Shown here: positions 8,338 through 18,520 of the stretch, in pieces
How positions within the stretch are numbered: the stretch's first letter is position 1
How the letters are laid out: the number at the start of each line of letters is the position of its first letter
Source of the DNA: Flavobacterium tegetincola DSM 22377
Lineage (GTDB): Bacteria > Bacteroidota > Bacteroidia > Flavobacteriales > Flavobacteriaceae
Reading direction: 5' to 3'
Assembly (NCBI RefSeq): GCF_000425485.1
Contig: NZ_KE384389.1
Coordinates: 28,992-92,991, forward strand
Length of the DNA: 64,000 bases
The notes under the pieces: model-generated
The model's database searches: none
The model's input: the letters and a program-made list of their open reading frames with translations, nothing else
What the model was told of the DNA's origin: nothing
Translations under genes and position numbers: made by a program

Positions 8338-8508
8338 TTATATTTAGGGCTAAACTTTCTTAAAGGCGTGGCTAGAGATGTTCATAATGCACTATTGGCA
8401 GGAGTTGGATACAATTTAAAGATCAGATTGAATCAAATCAAAGATCAAATTATTTTTTGGTTACAATTATTATTCAACTTTTTGCTAAAAATAAAGCCGC
8501 TATTTTAA
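8338..8508 (+). pseudogene. C-terminal scrap of an IS5-family transposase
   Basis: The plus strand reads LGLNFLKGVARDVHNALLAG followed by VGYNLKIRLNQIKDQ, ending in TAA at 8506-8508. This is the conserved C-terminal stretch of IS5-type DDE transposases (pattern NxLKGxxGDxxNxLLAxxxxN). A stop codon at 8335 precedes it, and no other part of the element or its terminal repeats is visible. It marks a past insertion in this region. Confidence 0.7.
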
Positions 8509-9274
8509 TCGAAATATAAAACAGTGGCTTTCTAAGGAATAACTAATTACATGAAAATCAACTATTTTAAATCTGTGCATAACATCACTTAATGGACTTT
8601 TAACCTTTGCAAAAATAATTCTATTTCTTGGTAATCCGGTTACTATTTTTAAAGGATGATTTGGATTGTGTAAACTTTTCTCTGTCTCAAATGCTATTGT
8701 CCCAACCACCATTTTTATAAAGTTTGGGAAACCAAATTAATTTACAAGCTTCATTAGGGTGTCGTGCGGCCGCTATTTGAAATCTGACGTAATTTTTGCC
8801 TAAACAATTTGCAGTAAGAAAACAATGTTTAAAAGCTACATCATCTGATAAATCAATACTTCCCTTTACGATATACGTTTCTGGATTTTGCTCTGTTTTT
8901 AAATCCCATAGTTTAAAAGAGGGGTGATTTAATTTAGAGTGCTGTACTAATTTAATTATTTCATTTATTTGTTTATTTACCGAGGCGATCCCTTGCGAAG
9001 TTTGTACTCTTTAAATACGATGGTTTGTTGCGTTTACAATGTCTGCATCTCTAAGTTTGTTTTGTTCTATTGGATTTAAGTGGTGTAATTCATCTACCTC
9101 AACGTGAATACCTAATTACGGAAAAAACGTATCGGTTAATGCTCTACCTGTGGGTCTGACCATATACTGCTGGGTTATGAATTTTAGTGTCAAATCATCC
9201 ATTAGGTGCCATACTCTAGTTACCACATAATTCTCAAAACGTTTTCTTTCTGCTCTGGCAAGTTGTCGTGTAAC
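8500..9274 (-). pseudogene. AbaSI-like modification-dependent restriction nuclease remnant
   Basis: Read on the minus strand the remnant gives RQLARAERKRFENYVVTRVW, LTLKFITQQYMVRPTGRALT, then LGIHVEVDELHHLNPIEQNK, and a C-terminal part with LIWFPKLYKNGGWDNSI and RIIFAKVKSPLSDVMHRFK. From memory this matches the AbaSI family (Vsr-like nuclease domain plus SRA-like domain that senses glucosylated or hydroxymethylated cytosine). It is broken by TAA at 9116-9118 and 9011-9013, a frameshift near 8690, and loss of the start. It lies just downstream of hsdR on the same strand. The family call needs a database check. Confidence 0.55.
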
Positions 9275-9327
9275 TTAATTTATCCAAGGATTTTATTGTT
9301 TTATGAAAACTGTTATAGTTGTATTAA

Positions 9328-12300
9328 TTAAATTTCAAAACCCCCTTCAAAAATGAAATTTTGCAGCAGATTATGTAGTTTTATATTTACTTTAAAAGCA
9401 GGAATAACCGTCCCTTCTACTTTCTCAAAATAGATCTTTGCTTTTATTTTATCAATTGTATCTTTCAATTCATCAAAACGGCCGTACTGATTGATGTTTG
9501 ATTCATTTAAATTTGAGTCCATTAATCCACGAAGCTTTACTTCATCCAAGCCAAGGGTTGTTGCTAGTTTCTTAATTTGGTCATTCTTCGCGTTGTATTG
9601 GTACTCTGTAATATATTCTCTAAAGCTTTTACCATTCTCAATATGTATGATTCCTCTTTGCACATCATGAATAAATATGTTTGCAAATTTTTGTTCTTCT
9701 TGTGTTAGAGAAGCAAATGATTTATGTAATTCGTCTAGCGTTTTTTGCAATTCAATGGGGTCTACACCTTCCCTTCTCAAAATTTTCAGGTATTTATCAA
9801 AACGCGAGTTCATATAGTCGGCATCAATCTTGTCTGTATCAATCTCTGTTAAATGACCTTCAATTTCGTAAGGAACGTCGCTACTTGCAGAACCTCCACT
9901 AGTACTACTATATAGTTCTTTATACCTCAATGCAAGTATTAAATACGTGTTTTCATTTAAAAGCACATCAATCTCAAATTTACCATTTTCTTTGTCAAAA
10001 GTATATATTAACTGACTCCACTTAAAACCTTGGATTTTTGCCGCTTCTAAAATAAAATTCAGTAAACTAAAAAGTTTGGCAAATTGTCCTCTTTCTGGAA
10101 TTCCAATAGGCAGTTTTTCAAAATTTTGTACACCTGCTGCTGCAAATAATTGCTCTATATCCCTATAAACAATGTTTAATGTGCTTAAGTTTTCGTCTAA
10201 ATGCTCTACGAATAAATCTACTGGCTTGTCTCCGGAATACAATTTTACTGCCTCATATATATTGCGTTCCATGGAATGTGGATAACGGTAATATCGGATT
10301 GTTCCAAACGGTTTGTCTGGACCAAATAATCTATTTGTTCTTGAAAATGCCTGGATTATATTTTCATACTGAATTAATTTATCCATATACAGCGTATTGA
10401 TCCATTTCGAATCAAATCCCGTAAGCATTTGATTGACTACAATAAGTAAATCAATTTGTTTTTCTGGATTATTTTCTATTCGTAAGTAAGGCTCTTTATG
10501 TGATAGTCTTGAAGCAATATCTTTTTTAAATTTACTATGTGTTGCTAAAGTATAATCTTGCTCATATCTTTCGTTATAATCCTCTAGAATCTCTACTAAA
10601 CCATCTTCTTTATATTCGCCATTGCCTTCGTTATCTATATTTGGGTCGAACAGGGCTGTTATCTTTAATTTAGGGTTTGCTTCTTTTATTAACCTGTAAT
10701 AATCAATAGCTTCGTTTATACTACTGGTTGCAAAAATGGCATGAAATTTATTTGCTTGACTTAATACTAACCAATTTTCTAGAATATCTTCGACTACTTT
10801 TTCTTGGTGTTCTATGCGTTCATATTGGGAAGATAGCAAATAATCTTCGATTCCATTAATGTATTTATTTACATTGTTTCTATAGCCCGCCATTTTCACA
10901 TCGTTCATAAACTTATTGAAAATAACTTTCTTATTTGGGTCGGAAAGTGCTTCAGTTTCGTCAATTGCTTTTGCTTTTTCTAAAGCAATAACTCTTCGTA
11001 AATCTCTGTCTTTGTAGGTTAGTATTTTGTACGGGTCAAAGCCTAAGACATTTTTATCTCTAATACCATCTGCAATACTGTAACGGTGTAATTCGTCACC
11101 AAAAACGGTTGAGGTTGTGTTTAGTTTCTTTTGGTTTTCTTCTAAAATTGGTGTTCCTGTGAATCCGAAAAATATAGCTGAAGTAAAAGTGTTTTTAATA
11201 TCAATTAACATATCTCCAAAAGTGGAACGGTGTGCTTCATCGACAATAAAAACAATTCTCTTATTGTTCATTATTTCGATGTCCTTCGTTTTTAGACCCC
11301 CTTCTTCCTTATTGATATTACTCATCTTTTGAATAGATGTAACAATTAAGGTGTTGGCTGGGTCTGCACTTTTTAACTTTGTTACTAAAACACTCGTGTT
11401 TTCGGTTGCTTGAACTTCTTCATTATCATCTGAAAAACCGCGGTATTCTTTTAATGATTGTGTGCCTAATTCTATTCTATCCATTAAAAAGATTACTTTA
11501 TCCGCATCTTTAGAATTGGCGATTAATTGTGCCGATTTAAAACTCGTCATGGTTTTACCTGAACCAGTAGTGTGCCATATATAACCTCCTAGAGCGTGTT
11601 TACTTTTCCAATCTGTCTTGGCTACTTTATCTGAAATGGCATTTGCAGCATTGTATTGGTAACTTCGCATTACTTTTAAAACACCATCACTACCATCAGG
11701 AACGGTATAAAAACCTATTAGTTGGTGTGCCATAGGAATAGAAAGCAAAATTGATGCAATTTCGCTCCATTTGTTAATGGGTTCGTTATTAAAATCTGCC
11801 CAATGAAAATAGAAATCTTTATTGAATATACCTTCGGGACCAGGATTGGCAAAATATACCGTTTCTTCAGGATTCATTGCCACAAATACTTGAACCAACG
11901 AGAACAAGCCCGTAAATGTACCCGAACGTGCATAGTTTTTAATTTGTTCGCAGGCTTGACTAATTGCTACACCACTCTTTTTTAATTCGATGTGAATTAA
12001 TGGCATGCCGTTTATTAACAATAGTAAATCGCCACGACGTTCGTTGATTATTTTAGATTTACTTTTAAATTGTGGTTGTTGAACGATTTGATACCTACTT
12101 TGTCCGCCTGCTATTTCATGACGGTCGTATATTTTTAAACTTACTTCTTTACCAAAATGTAATTTATCTAAAGGATTGTCTCGTTTAATAGCAACCGTTT
12201 TACCGTTTATAAAACCGTTTAGTTTTAGTGGAGTTCTTAATGTAGTGATTTGCTCTACAATTTGCTGCATTTCACCGTCTGTAAGTCGTTCATTGTTTAA

Positions 12301-12459
12301 ACGATCTATATCTCTGTTATTATCAAATAGAATGTTTGCCCAATTTTTAAGCAAATCGGCTTCGGTTGGGTTTTTTATAATTTGGCTGTTCCACCCTTTT
12401 TGAGAGGAAAGTGCTAAAATTAAAGCTTGTTCAAATTCAGATTCTGTTGTAAATGTCAT
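9328..12459 (-). CDS. hsdR: type I restriction enzyme, R subunit (HsdR)
   Basis: The 1043-residue motor and nuclease subunit has an N-terminal PD-(D/E)XK nuclease (RRGDLLLLINGMPLIHIELK, about residues 140-162). It has SF2 helicase motifs: Walker A HTTGSGKTM near 297, DEAH as FIVDEAHRST near 410, and FGFTGTP. A C-terminal helical region would contact the methylase. Length is normal for HsdR. It is the last intact gene of an hsdM-hsdS-hsdR operon, starting 21 bp after hsdS. The complex cuts DNA remote from unmethylated recognition sites. No damage is seen. Confidence 0.95.
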   Translation of the reverse strand: MTFTTESEFEQALILALSSQKGWNSQIIKNPTEADLLKNWANILFDNNRDIDRLNNERLTDGEMQQIVEQITTLRTPLKLNGFINGKTVAIKRDNPLDKLHFGKEVSLKIYDRHEIAGGQSRYQIVQQPQFKSKSKIINERRGDLLLLINGMPLIHIELKKSGVAISQACEQIKNYARSGTFTGLFSLVQVFVAMNPEETVYFANPGPEGIFNKDFYFHWADFNNEPINKWSEIASILLSIPMAHQLIGFYTVPDGSDGVLKVMRSYQYNAANAISDKVAKTDWKSKHALGGYIWHTTGSGKTMTSFKSAQLIANSKDADKVIFLMDRIELGTQSLKEYRGFSDDNEEVQATENTSVLVTKLKSADPANTLIVTSIQKMSNINKEEGGLKTKDIEIMNNKRIVFIVDEAHRSTFGDMLIDIKNTFTSAIFFGFTGTPILEENQKKLNTTSTVFGDELHRYSIADGIRDKNVLGFDPYKILTYKDRDLRRVIALEKAKAIDETEALSDPNKKVIFNKFMNDVKMAGYRNNVNKYINGIEDYLLSSQYERIEHQEKVVEDILENWLVLSQANKFHAIFATSSINEAIDYYRLIKEANPKLKITALFDPNIDNEGNGEYKEDGLVEILEDYNERYEQDYTLATHSKFKKDIASRLSHKEPYLRIENNPEKQIDLLIVVNQMLTGFDSKWINTLYMDKLIQYENIIQAFSRTNRLFGPDKPFGTIRYYRYPHSMERNIYEAVKLYSGDKPVDLFVEHLDENLSTLNIVYRDIEQLFAAAGVQNFEKLPIGIPERGQFAKLFSLLNFILEAAKIQGFKWSQLIYTFDKENGKFEIDVLLNENTYLILALRYKELYSSTSGGSASSDVPYEIEGHLTEIDTDKIDADYMNSRFDKYLKILRREGVDPIELQKTLDELHKSFASLTQEEQKFANIFIHDVQRGIIHIENGKSFREYITEYQYNAKNDQIKKLATTLGLDEVKLRGLMDSNLNESNINQYGRFDELKDTIDKIKAKIYFEKVEGTVIPAFKVNIKLHNLLQNFIFEGGFEI

Positions 12460-12480
12460 TTACTTTGTTAATTATATAAT

Positions 12481-13719
12481 TTAGTCAATCATTCTCTGAA
12501 AACATGCTTTCTTAATACATTCAAATTTATCTAGCTCGTTTTTTTCTAATTCAATAAGAGTGTCAAGATTAGAAAGAAATTTTCCTATCTTTTTTTGTTC
12601 TTTGGGACAAGGATAAGGTATTGGCATTTCAAAAAAAATAGAATCTTTAATAGAAATCCTATCTGAGCGAGCACCTGAATCTCCATTCAACTTCATATAT
12701 GAGTGCCAATATGCGCTTTTAAAATATTGCTCAAGAAAAGCGTTGTCAACATCATGAGTCCTAAAAACACAGTAAAGAGGTGACATAACGCCAGATCTAG
12801 CTAATTTATTTATATTAATAGGTCCTACAGGAGCAAGCTTTGAAATTCTGGGGTTATAAACAAAATCCTCATTTTGCACTATATAATAACCGTTCAAATT
12901 TTCTTTCTTTGATTTATCATGATCAAAAAAATCTCGCTGAGTTATTATTCCTAATCTTGCTGAGTTTGTAAAAGTTTCGTTGATTATAAATTCACTGTTT
13001 TTTTCGATAACTTTTCGCGAGATGTTTGACAACTTTGTTTTTGTCCAGCTTCCATTAAACTCTTTGAAACGAACCTCAGGAAGATCTGTACTATTTTTGG
13101 GAAACATTTTTTCAAGCATTACTTTTTTAAATAAAACTAATTTTTGATATTTTTCCTGATGGATTGATATGAGATAGTCAAAATTTTCAAATAATTCTCC
13201 AATTCGTTTTTGCTCAATATGCGATGAAGATATATTTACTTTTAGTGATATCAGATTTTCTGGTTTTACGGATTGTCTTTTTACTACAGTACCTTCCTCA
13301 AACCTTAACGCCCTTAATCTAAATTTTATGCTTTTCACTATTAATTCCATAAATGATGGTACTTCTACGGTCGTAAAAGTCACATAAATTGGTGAAATTA
13401 CACCTCTTCCGTATTTATTCCTATCAATTGCACCATATTTAAGATTTGAAGGATTATACACTATATCATTAAATTCAGTCAGCTTATATACCTTGTTCGT
13501 TTGATCTAAAGTTAATTGATCTCTATTATTTGATTTCCTTTCGCTTCTATCAATAACACCTTGTCCAGAAGCGAAAGCCAAAATGGGAGCATCATCAGAT
13601 ATTTTTTGCATTTCTTTCCGTTCAATCAGAACTTGTCCTAGTTCTTGGTGCTTCCAGTCCTCAATAAACCCTTTAAAACGAACTTCTGGATTTGTGTTTT
13701 TCTTTTTACTTTTTTCCAC
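12481..13719 (-). CDS. hsdS: type I restriction enzyme, specificity subunit (HsdS)
   Basis: The 412-residue protein has two target recognition domains. Each begins with a similar PEVRFKxFxxxW signature (about residues 11 and 214) and is followed by a conserved helical spacer (about 165-205 and 375-410). The second half ends in CPKEQKKIGKFLSNLDTLIE, typical of HsdS C-termini. Each target recognition domain reads one half of a split recognition site, which cannot be predicted here. The start overlaps the end of hsdM by 14 bp, indicating translational coupling. Confidence 0.93.
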   Translation of the reverse strand: MEKSKKKNTNPEVRFKGFIEDWKHQELGQVLIERKEMQKISDDAPILAFASGQGVIDRSERKSNNRDQLTLDQTNKVYKLTEFNDIVYNPSNLKYGAIDRNKYGRGVISPIYVTFTTVEVPSFMELIVKSIKFRLRALRFEEGTVVKRQSVKPENLISLKVNISSSHIEQKRIGELFENFDYLISIHQEKYQKLVLFKKVMLEKMFPKNSTDLPEVRFKEFNGSWTKTKLSNISRKVIEKNSEFIINETFTNSARLGIITQRDFFDHDKSKKENLNGYYIVQNEDFVYNPRISKLAPVGPININKLARSGVMSPLYCVFRTHDVDNAFLEQYFKSAYWHSYMKLNGDSGARSDRISIKDSIFFEMPIPYPCPKEQKKIGKFLSNLDTLIELEKNELDKFECIKKACFQRMID

Positions 13720-16291
13720 TTAGTAAACTTTTAAATTCATTTAGTCCTTGCATGTCGAACTCATTGCCTTCTAATTCACTAATTAGATTAGACAATGAAT
13801 TTTCTGCTTCGTTAATTTGGTTGGCAACATCTGAATAGGTCGTATTGTATTTATCTACCAATGTTTGTAGTGTGGTAGTTAGTACTTCTATCCTAGCTTT
13901 TGGCAGGTTGTTTAATGACGAAACAACAGGATTTATCCATTTTAATTCTAAAAGTTCATCAACTTGTTCCTCTTCCAGCGCTTCAATAGTTGCTTTTGTC
14001 AGTAAGTGTAATTTGTTTTTTTCTGCTTTGAGTTGTTTTTTAAGATCTTTTTCTTCGGTAATTAATTTATCTACTTTCAATATATTCGCTTCATAAGACT
14101 CCTTTTGGACGGCACCGTTCTTCTTGCTTTCTGCTCTAATTTGTTTGGCTAATTTAATAACCTCGGCATTTACAAAGTCCTCTTTTGCTTCGTTAACTGT
14201 ATCTTCTTCTTTTTCTTCCTCGCTAAATGCTTCTAGAATTTCCTCATAGCTTCCTGTAATTTCTAGCAAACGATTTTCTTTTTGCTGTATGCTTAAAAGT
14301 TCTTCCTGTAAATAAGTTTCTTGTACTAAATCAAAAGGCATAATGCGCCCTTTCCAACCTTCTTGTGTCTCTACCTCTTTACCGTCTTTCTTTTTGAGTA
14401 CCATGTTTGGGTCAACCACTTTAATAGCTTTAAAACCTTCGGTTTGTATGATTTCTAAATCTACTTTTATAGCGTCCCACTGATCGTCTAATAATTGATA
14501 GGCTTCGTATTTGTCAATCAACGAAATCGTTTCCAATCTTTTAAAAATATCATTCCCTAAAATTTCTTCTTGTTTAGGAATTTGCAAGGATTGCATATTG
14601 GTTATTAATTCTTGCTTTAAAAATGCCTCAAAGCTGTTGAATGAAGAATTGAATTTGTCTATAAAAGTGTTTATACTCGAATGCTCATTAATAGCAGTAT
14701 TGATGTCTTCGACTTCTAATTTGTTGTTTACTTCAGAAGTTTTTGAAAATAGTGTTTCTCTTAGATTAGGGAAAGCTTCCCAATACTCATGTAGTTCATC
14801 TATTTCGTTAGTTGGAATACCACCAAACATAGAAGCATAAATATCCCAACTTTCTGTGTTTTCTAACGAATCTACATATCTTGGAATATTGAGGTTGTAT
14901 TTGTTTGCTCTAATGGTATCGCGTTCTACTAACCTAGCAAATTTAGGAATTGTTTTTCTATCACGAATTGTATCACTTATACGTTTAATATCCGAAGATC
15001 TAAGGATATTACTTTTTACTTCCTTCTTAAAACACTTTGAAGCATCAATTATTAAAACATCAGTGTTTATTCGCTGTTTTTTTAAAACAATTATAACCGT
15101 TGGAATAACTGTACCAAAAAAAATATTTGATGGTAAACCTATGATTGTGTCAATATGATTGGCTTCAATTAATTTTGTACGAATGGTGCCTTCTTCACCA
15201 CCACGGAACAAAACCCCATGCGGCAATACAATGGTCATAATACCATCGGGCTTTATGTGAAATAAATCGTGTAGTAAGAAAGCGAAATCTGCTTTAGATT
15301 TTGGAGCTAGTCCGAATCTTGCATAACGTGGATCCGACTCTTTATGAGTAGGTTCCCAAACTTGAGAGTATGGTGGATTTGACACTACGGCATCTACATA
15401 TAGTGCATTGTAGGAATGAGTTGCGTCATTTTCATCAAAATAGGGCCAATCGTCTTCTAAGGTATCACCGTTTCGGGTAATGATATTATCTGCAAGAATG
15501 TCACGCATTACCAGGTTCATACGGGTAAGGTTGTATGTGTTCTTTTTTAGTTCTTGCGCATAGTATTTAATGTTATTTTTATTGTCCATGTGCTTGGCAA
15601 CACTAGCACCAATATTGATTAGTAAAGATCCTGAACCACTACATGAATCGTATATTTCAATTTCGGTTCTGTCTTTTAAATGATTGGAAATAATCTCCGA
15701 TAATAAAACTGAAACTTCATGAGGTGTATAAAACTCACCCGCTTTTTTACCTGCATTTGCTGCAAACATTCCGATTAAATATTCGTAGATAAAACCAAGT
15801 ACATCATAGCCTTGGTTTCCATCCATTGGAATGTCTTTTATCAAATGAATTAGTTCGCTAATTGCCTTCGTTTGTTTGGCAGCAGTGTCTCCTAATTTAC
15901 TTAAACCGGTTTCCAAGGTTTCAAAGATGCCGTCAAATAATTTTTTATGCTTGGGACTAATTAAACGGCTAAAAGCTGATAAAGCTATTCTAACATTTGA
16001 AACTTCGAAGTCTTTGCCTGAAGCAATCCATGTTGAGAATAAATTATCATAGGCTATGAAGTAGCCAATGTTACTTTTTATGTGTTCTACGGTATCAATT
16101 TCCTCCTCTGTAAGCACTTTTATTTCAGCATCAGTAAATTCTTCTTTTTTACAAAACTGGATTTGTTTGTCTGATAGGTATTTGTAAAAGATGAAACCTA
16201 AAATATAATCTTTGTATTCGTTTGCTTCAATTTTAGAACGCATTTGGTTTGCTGATTCCCAAATTTTGGATGCAAGCTGCTGTTTATTCAT
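13706..16291 (-). CDS. hsdM: type I DNA methyltransferase, M subunit (HsdM), long form
   Basis: This N6-adenine methyltransferase begins with MNKQQLASKIWESANQMRSK; the ATG at 16291 is preferred over an upstream one at 16351. It has the N-terminal helical HsdM domain, GEFYTPHEVSVLL, motif I as SCSGSGSLL and motif IV NPPYS. It is about 861 residues, clearly longer than the usual roughly 500. The extra C-terminal 300 residues are charged and coiled-coil rich (for example LITEEKDLKKQLKAEKNKLH), a form seen in other long HsdM proteins. First gene of the hsdMSR operon. Confidence 0.93.
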   Translation of the reverse strand: MNKQQLASKIWESANQMRSKIEANEYKDYILGFIFYKYLSDKQIQFCKKEEFTDAEIKVLTEEEIDTVEHIKSNIGYFIAYDNLFSTWIASGKDFEVSNVRIALSAFSRLISPKHKKLFDGIFETLETGLSKLGDTAAKQTKAISELIHLIKDIPMDGNQGYDVLGFIYEYLIGMFAANAGKKAGEFYTPHEVSVLLSEIISNHLKDRTEIEIYDSCSGSGSLLINIGASVAKHMDNKNNIKYYAQELKKNTYNLTRMNLVMRDILADNIITRNGDTLEDDWPYFDENDATHSYNALYVDAVVSNPPYSQVWEPTHKESDPRYARFGLAPKSKADFAFLLHDLFHIKPDGIMTIVLPHGVLFRGGEEGTIRTKLIEANHIDTIIGLPSNIFFGTVIPTVIIVLKKQRINTDVLIIDASKCFKKEVKSNILRSSDIKRISDTIRDRKTIPKFARLVERDTIRANKYNLNIPRYVDSLENTESWDIYASMFGGIPTNEIDELHEYWEAFPNLRETLFSKTSEVNNKLEVEDINTAINEHSSINTFIDKFNSSFNSFEAFLKQELITNMQSLQIPKQEEILGNDIFKRLETISLIDKYEAYQLLDDQWDAIKVDLEIIQTEGFKAIKVVDPNMVLKKKDGKEVETQEGWKGRIMPFDLVQETYLQEELLSIQQKENRLLEITGSYEEILEAFSEEEKEEDTVNEAKEDFVNAEVIKLAKQIRAESKKNGAVQKESYEANILKVDKLITEEKDLKKQLKAEKNKLHLLTKATIEALEEEQVDELLELKWINPVVSSLNNLPKARIEVLTTTLQTLVDKYNTTYSDVANQINEAENSLSNLISELEGNEFDMQGLNEFKSLLSGKK

Positions 16292-16691
16292 GTTTGTTTT
16301 GTTTGGTAAGGTACCTTTCTGGTGATTGTTATAATGTAAGCTCCACCTCATTTATGATAGGTGATTTACGATTGTACAGACATCATCAACTACTTTCTAT
16401 TGTAATTGAAGCGTAAATATAATAATAATTTAGTCTCTTTTGCTTAAAGGTACTCAAATGTGCACACGTTGGGATTTTAATTAATGTAAGGACAATAAGA
16501 GGTTTTAAAGAATGTGTTTTTGATATATTTTTTGTTTTTTAAAACTATTTGCTTTCTTATTCCTATCGTTATTTAGTATGGATCTCCTATTTAGTCATAT
16601 GCAAATTTTTTATAATCTCGCTTTGGAAAAGAGTGCTGAAAACGTAGTACTTCTTTTCTAATTTTATAAATTGCACTAAAATTAATACGTT
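16292..16691. other. divergent intergenic region between hsdM and the S1/P1 nuclease gene
   Basis: This 400-bp A/T-rich region separates the leftward hsd operon from the rightward nuclease gene and should hold both promoters. I could not place a convincing TTTG...TAnnTTTG pair, and see no gene, repeat or RNA fold here. Confidence 0.5.
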
Positions 16692-17447
16692 ATGAAAAAA
16701 ATCTTCTCAATTACTTTAATTGTTTTTTGCTTTTTAAATGCAAATGCTTGGGGTTCTAAAGGACATGCTATAGTGGCGCAAGTAGCGTTTCATCATCTCG
16801 ATGAAGCGACTAAGAAAAATGTATTGTCTTATTTGGACGGGATGACAATTGAGGAAGCAGCTAACTGGATGGACAATATCAAAGACGATCACTCTTACGA
16901 TTATATGAAGCCGTGGCATTATGCTAATTATGGCGAAGGAAAGCCTGTGGAAATTTTGCAGGGTGCTAACATTATGTACCAACTTGAGCAGACTCTTAAA
17001 GCTTTGGAGCATAAAGATACCTTAACTAAAGCCGAAATTAAATTGAAAATTTTGTACTTGTTTCATTTGATTGGCGATTTGCACCAACCTTTACACCTGG
17101 GTTACGGGCATGATAAAGGAGGCAATACGGTACAGCTTAATTATAAAGATAAAGGTACTAACTTGCACTCGTTTTGGGACTCTGGCATCATTTATTACGA
17201 ACGTATTTCTCTTAGTGATTGCTTGCAAGCACAAACTTATAGCGCTACGGAATTAAAGAGTTTACAAAAAATAGACTTGCTAATTTGGGGAAACGACTCT
17301 CGTACTTTACTTGGTGCAGTTTATGATTATAAAAAAGCAAAAGTAAGTAATGAATATGTTGCTCAAAGTGGGTTATTGATTGAAAAGCAACTACAGAAAG
17401 CTGGGATTCGCTTGGCAGGGGTTTTGGAGAAATTTTTTAAATCATAG
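16692..17447 (+). CDS. S1/P1-type zinc nuclease, secreted
   Basis: The 251-residue protein has a signal peptide that would be cut after ANA19, exposing Trp20. In this family the N-terminal Trp is itself a zinc ligand. The remaining ligands are present: H25 in WGSKGHA, D in NWMDNIKDD, H in PWHYANY, H/D/H in FHLIGDLHQPLH and H/D in LHSFWDSG. The enzyme should cut single-stranded DNA/RNA and remove 3'-phosphates in the periplasm or outside the cell. Length is typical. Two scraps of the same gene lie at 7653-7733 and 19449-19845, so this locus has been copied or recombined. It stands alone between defence modules. Confidence 0.9.
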   Translation: MKKIFSITLIVFCFLNANAWGSKGHAIVAQVAFHHLDEATKKNVLSYLDGMTIEEAANWMDNIKDDHSYDYMKPWHYANYGEGKPVEILQGANIMYQLEQTLKALEHKDTLTKAEIKLKILYLFHLIGDLHQPLHLGYGHDKGGNTVQLNYKDKGTNLHSFWDSGIIYYERISLSDCLQAQTYSATELKSLQKIDLLIWGNDSRTLLGAVYDYKKAKVSNEYVAQSGLLIEKQLQKAGIRLAGVLEKFFKS

Positions 17448-17590
17448 TTATCACATCTAGCGTTGCCTTTTTATTTGATAATTATCCTAAATTATTTACT
17501 ATAATTTTAAATTGGTTTTAGCTTTATATTAGAATTTTTCGATATATTGGTATCTCCAAAAGCTAAGTATTAAAAAATACAAATATTAAC

Positions 17591-18478
17591 TTGATAAAAA
17601 TTACAATTGCAGACAAACTAAGAAGTGAGTATGAGGGTTATAATGTTCTGGTAAAACTAATGTCAGAACATCAGAACACATCACAAGAATTGGTTATCAT
17701 TGATTTATGCAACGTTTCCTTTATAGATGCTAATTTGTGTGCACTTATTGGGGCATTTTTTGAACTTTTAGAATCTAATCTCAATGAAATTAAGATTGAA
17801 AATATTAATAAAAGTGTTGAAACGATACTGCGTAAAAATGAATTTTTATTGCGTTTTGGATATGCGAAAATTTTTGATAATTATAATACCGCTTTAACTT
17901 ATAGAAAGTTTACGCCGAAAGATGACCAGAGCTTTTCCGCCTATATACAAAATCAGCTTTTGAACAAACCGGGATTTCCGTCACATAGTGTAAAATTAGG
18001 TAAAGCTATTACGAGAAATATTTTTGAAATTTATGAAAATGCCCGAACGCATGGCAAATGTGCTTTTATACACACATGTGGTCAGTTTTTTCCTAAAGAT
18101 CCCGACAAACCACTGCAATTTACAATTGTAGATAAAGGTGTAAATATTAAAGAAAATGTTTCAAATTACCTTAAAAGGGAAATGATGGGAGACGATGCCA
18201 TTGAATGGGCGATGGTTAAGGGAAATACTACCAAAACTGGCTCGACATCTGGCGGCTTGGGTTTAGCAGTTATTTTTGATTTTATTAAACACAATAAAGG
18301 CAAGATTCAAGTTATTTCTTCGGATGGTTTTTATGAGTATAAGAATGGAAATATTATAAAAAGAACTATGAATGCTGTATTTGAAGGAACGATAGTAAAT
18401 ATTAAATTTAACCTCAATGATGCGAATCATTATATATTGCACGAAGAAGTTGATGATGACTTTGAAAATATATTTTAA
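17591..18478 (+). CDS. STAS-GHKL ATPase fusion (partner-switch type regulator)
   Basis: The 295-residue protein starts at TTG. Residues about 1-95 look like a STAS-type fold (ELVIIDLCNVSFIDANLCAL then a helix). Residues about 130-275 carry GHKL ATPase motifs: N-box EIYENARTHG, a G1-like FTIVDKGVNI and G2 TGSTSGGLGLAV. The pattern recalls anti-sigma kinase and anti-anti-sigma pairs combined in one chain. It is followed at 42 bp by a DUF4325 STAS-like protein and then an overlapping PIN nuclease, all on one strand and in one operon. It may phosphorylate or bind the STAS partner to control the nuclease. That role is inference. Confidence 0.75.
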   Translation: MIKITIADKLRSEYEGYNVLVKLMSEHQNTSQELVIIDLCNVSFIDANLCALIGAFFELLESNLNEIKIENINKSVETILRKNEFLLRFGYAKIFDNYNTALTYRKFTPKDDQSFSAYIQNQLLNKPGFPSHSVKLGKAITRNIFEIYENARTHGKCAFIHTCGQFFPKDPDKPLQFTIVDKGVNIKENVSNYLKREMMGDDAIEWAMVKGNTTKTGSTSGGLGLAVIFDFIKHNKGKIQVISSDGFYEYKNGNIIKRTMNAVFEGTIVNIKFNLNDANHYILHEEVDDDFENIF

Positions 18479-18520
18479 ACATGTACCTTTGCACCAATGA
18501 TAAAAACAAATAATTTTACC

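Noticed and set aside
8500..8712. Separate 70-residue gene
   Set aside because: Its product continues the C-terminus of the AbaSI-like remnant after a frameshift.
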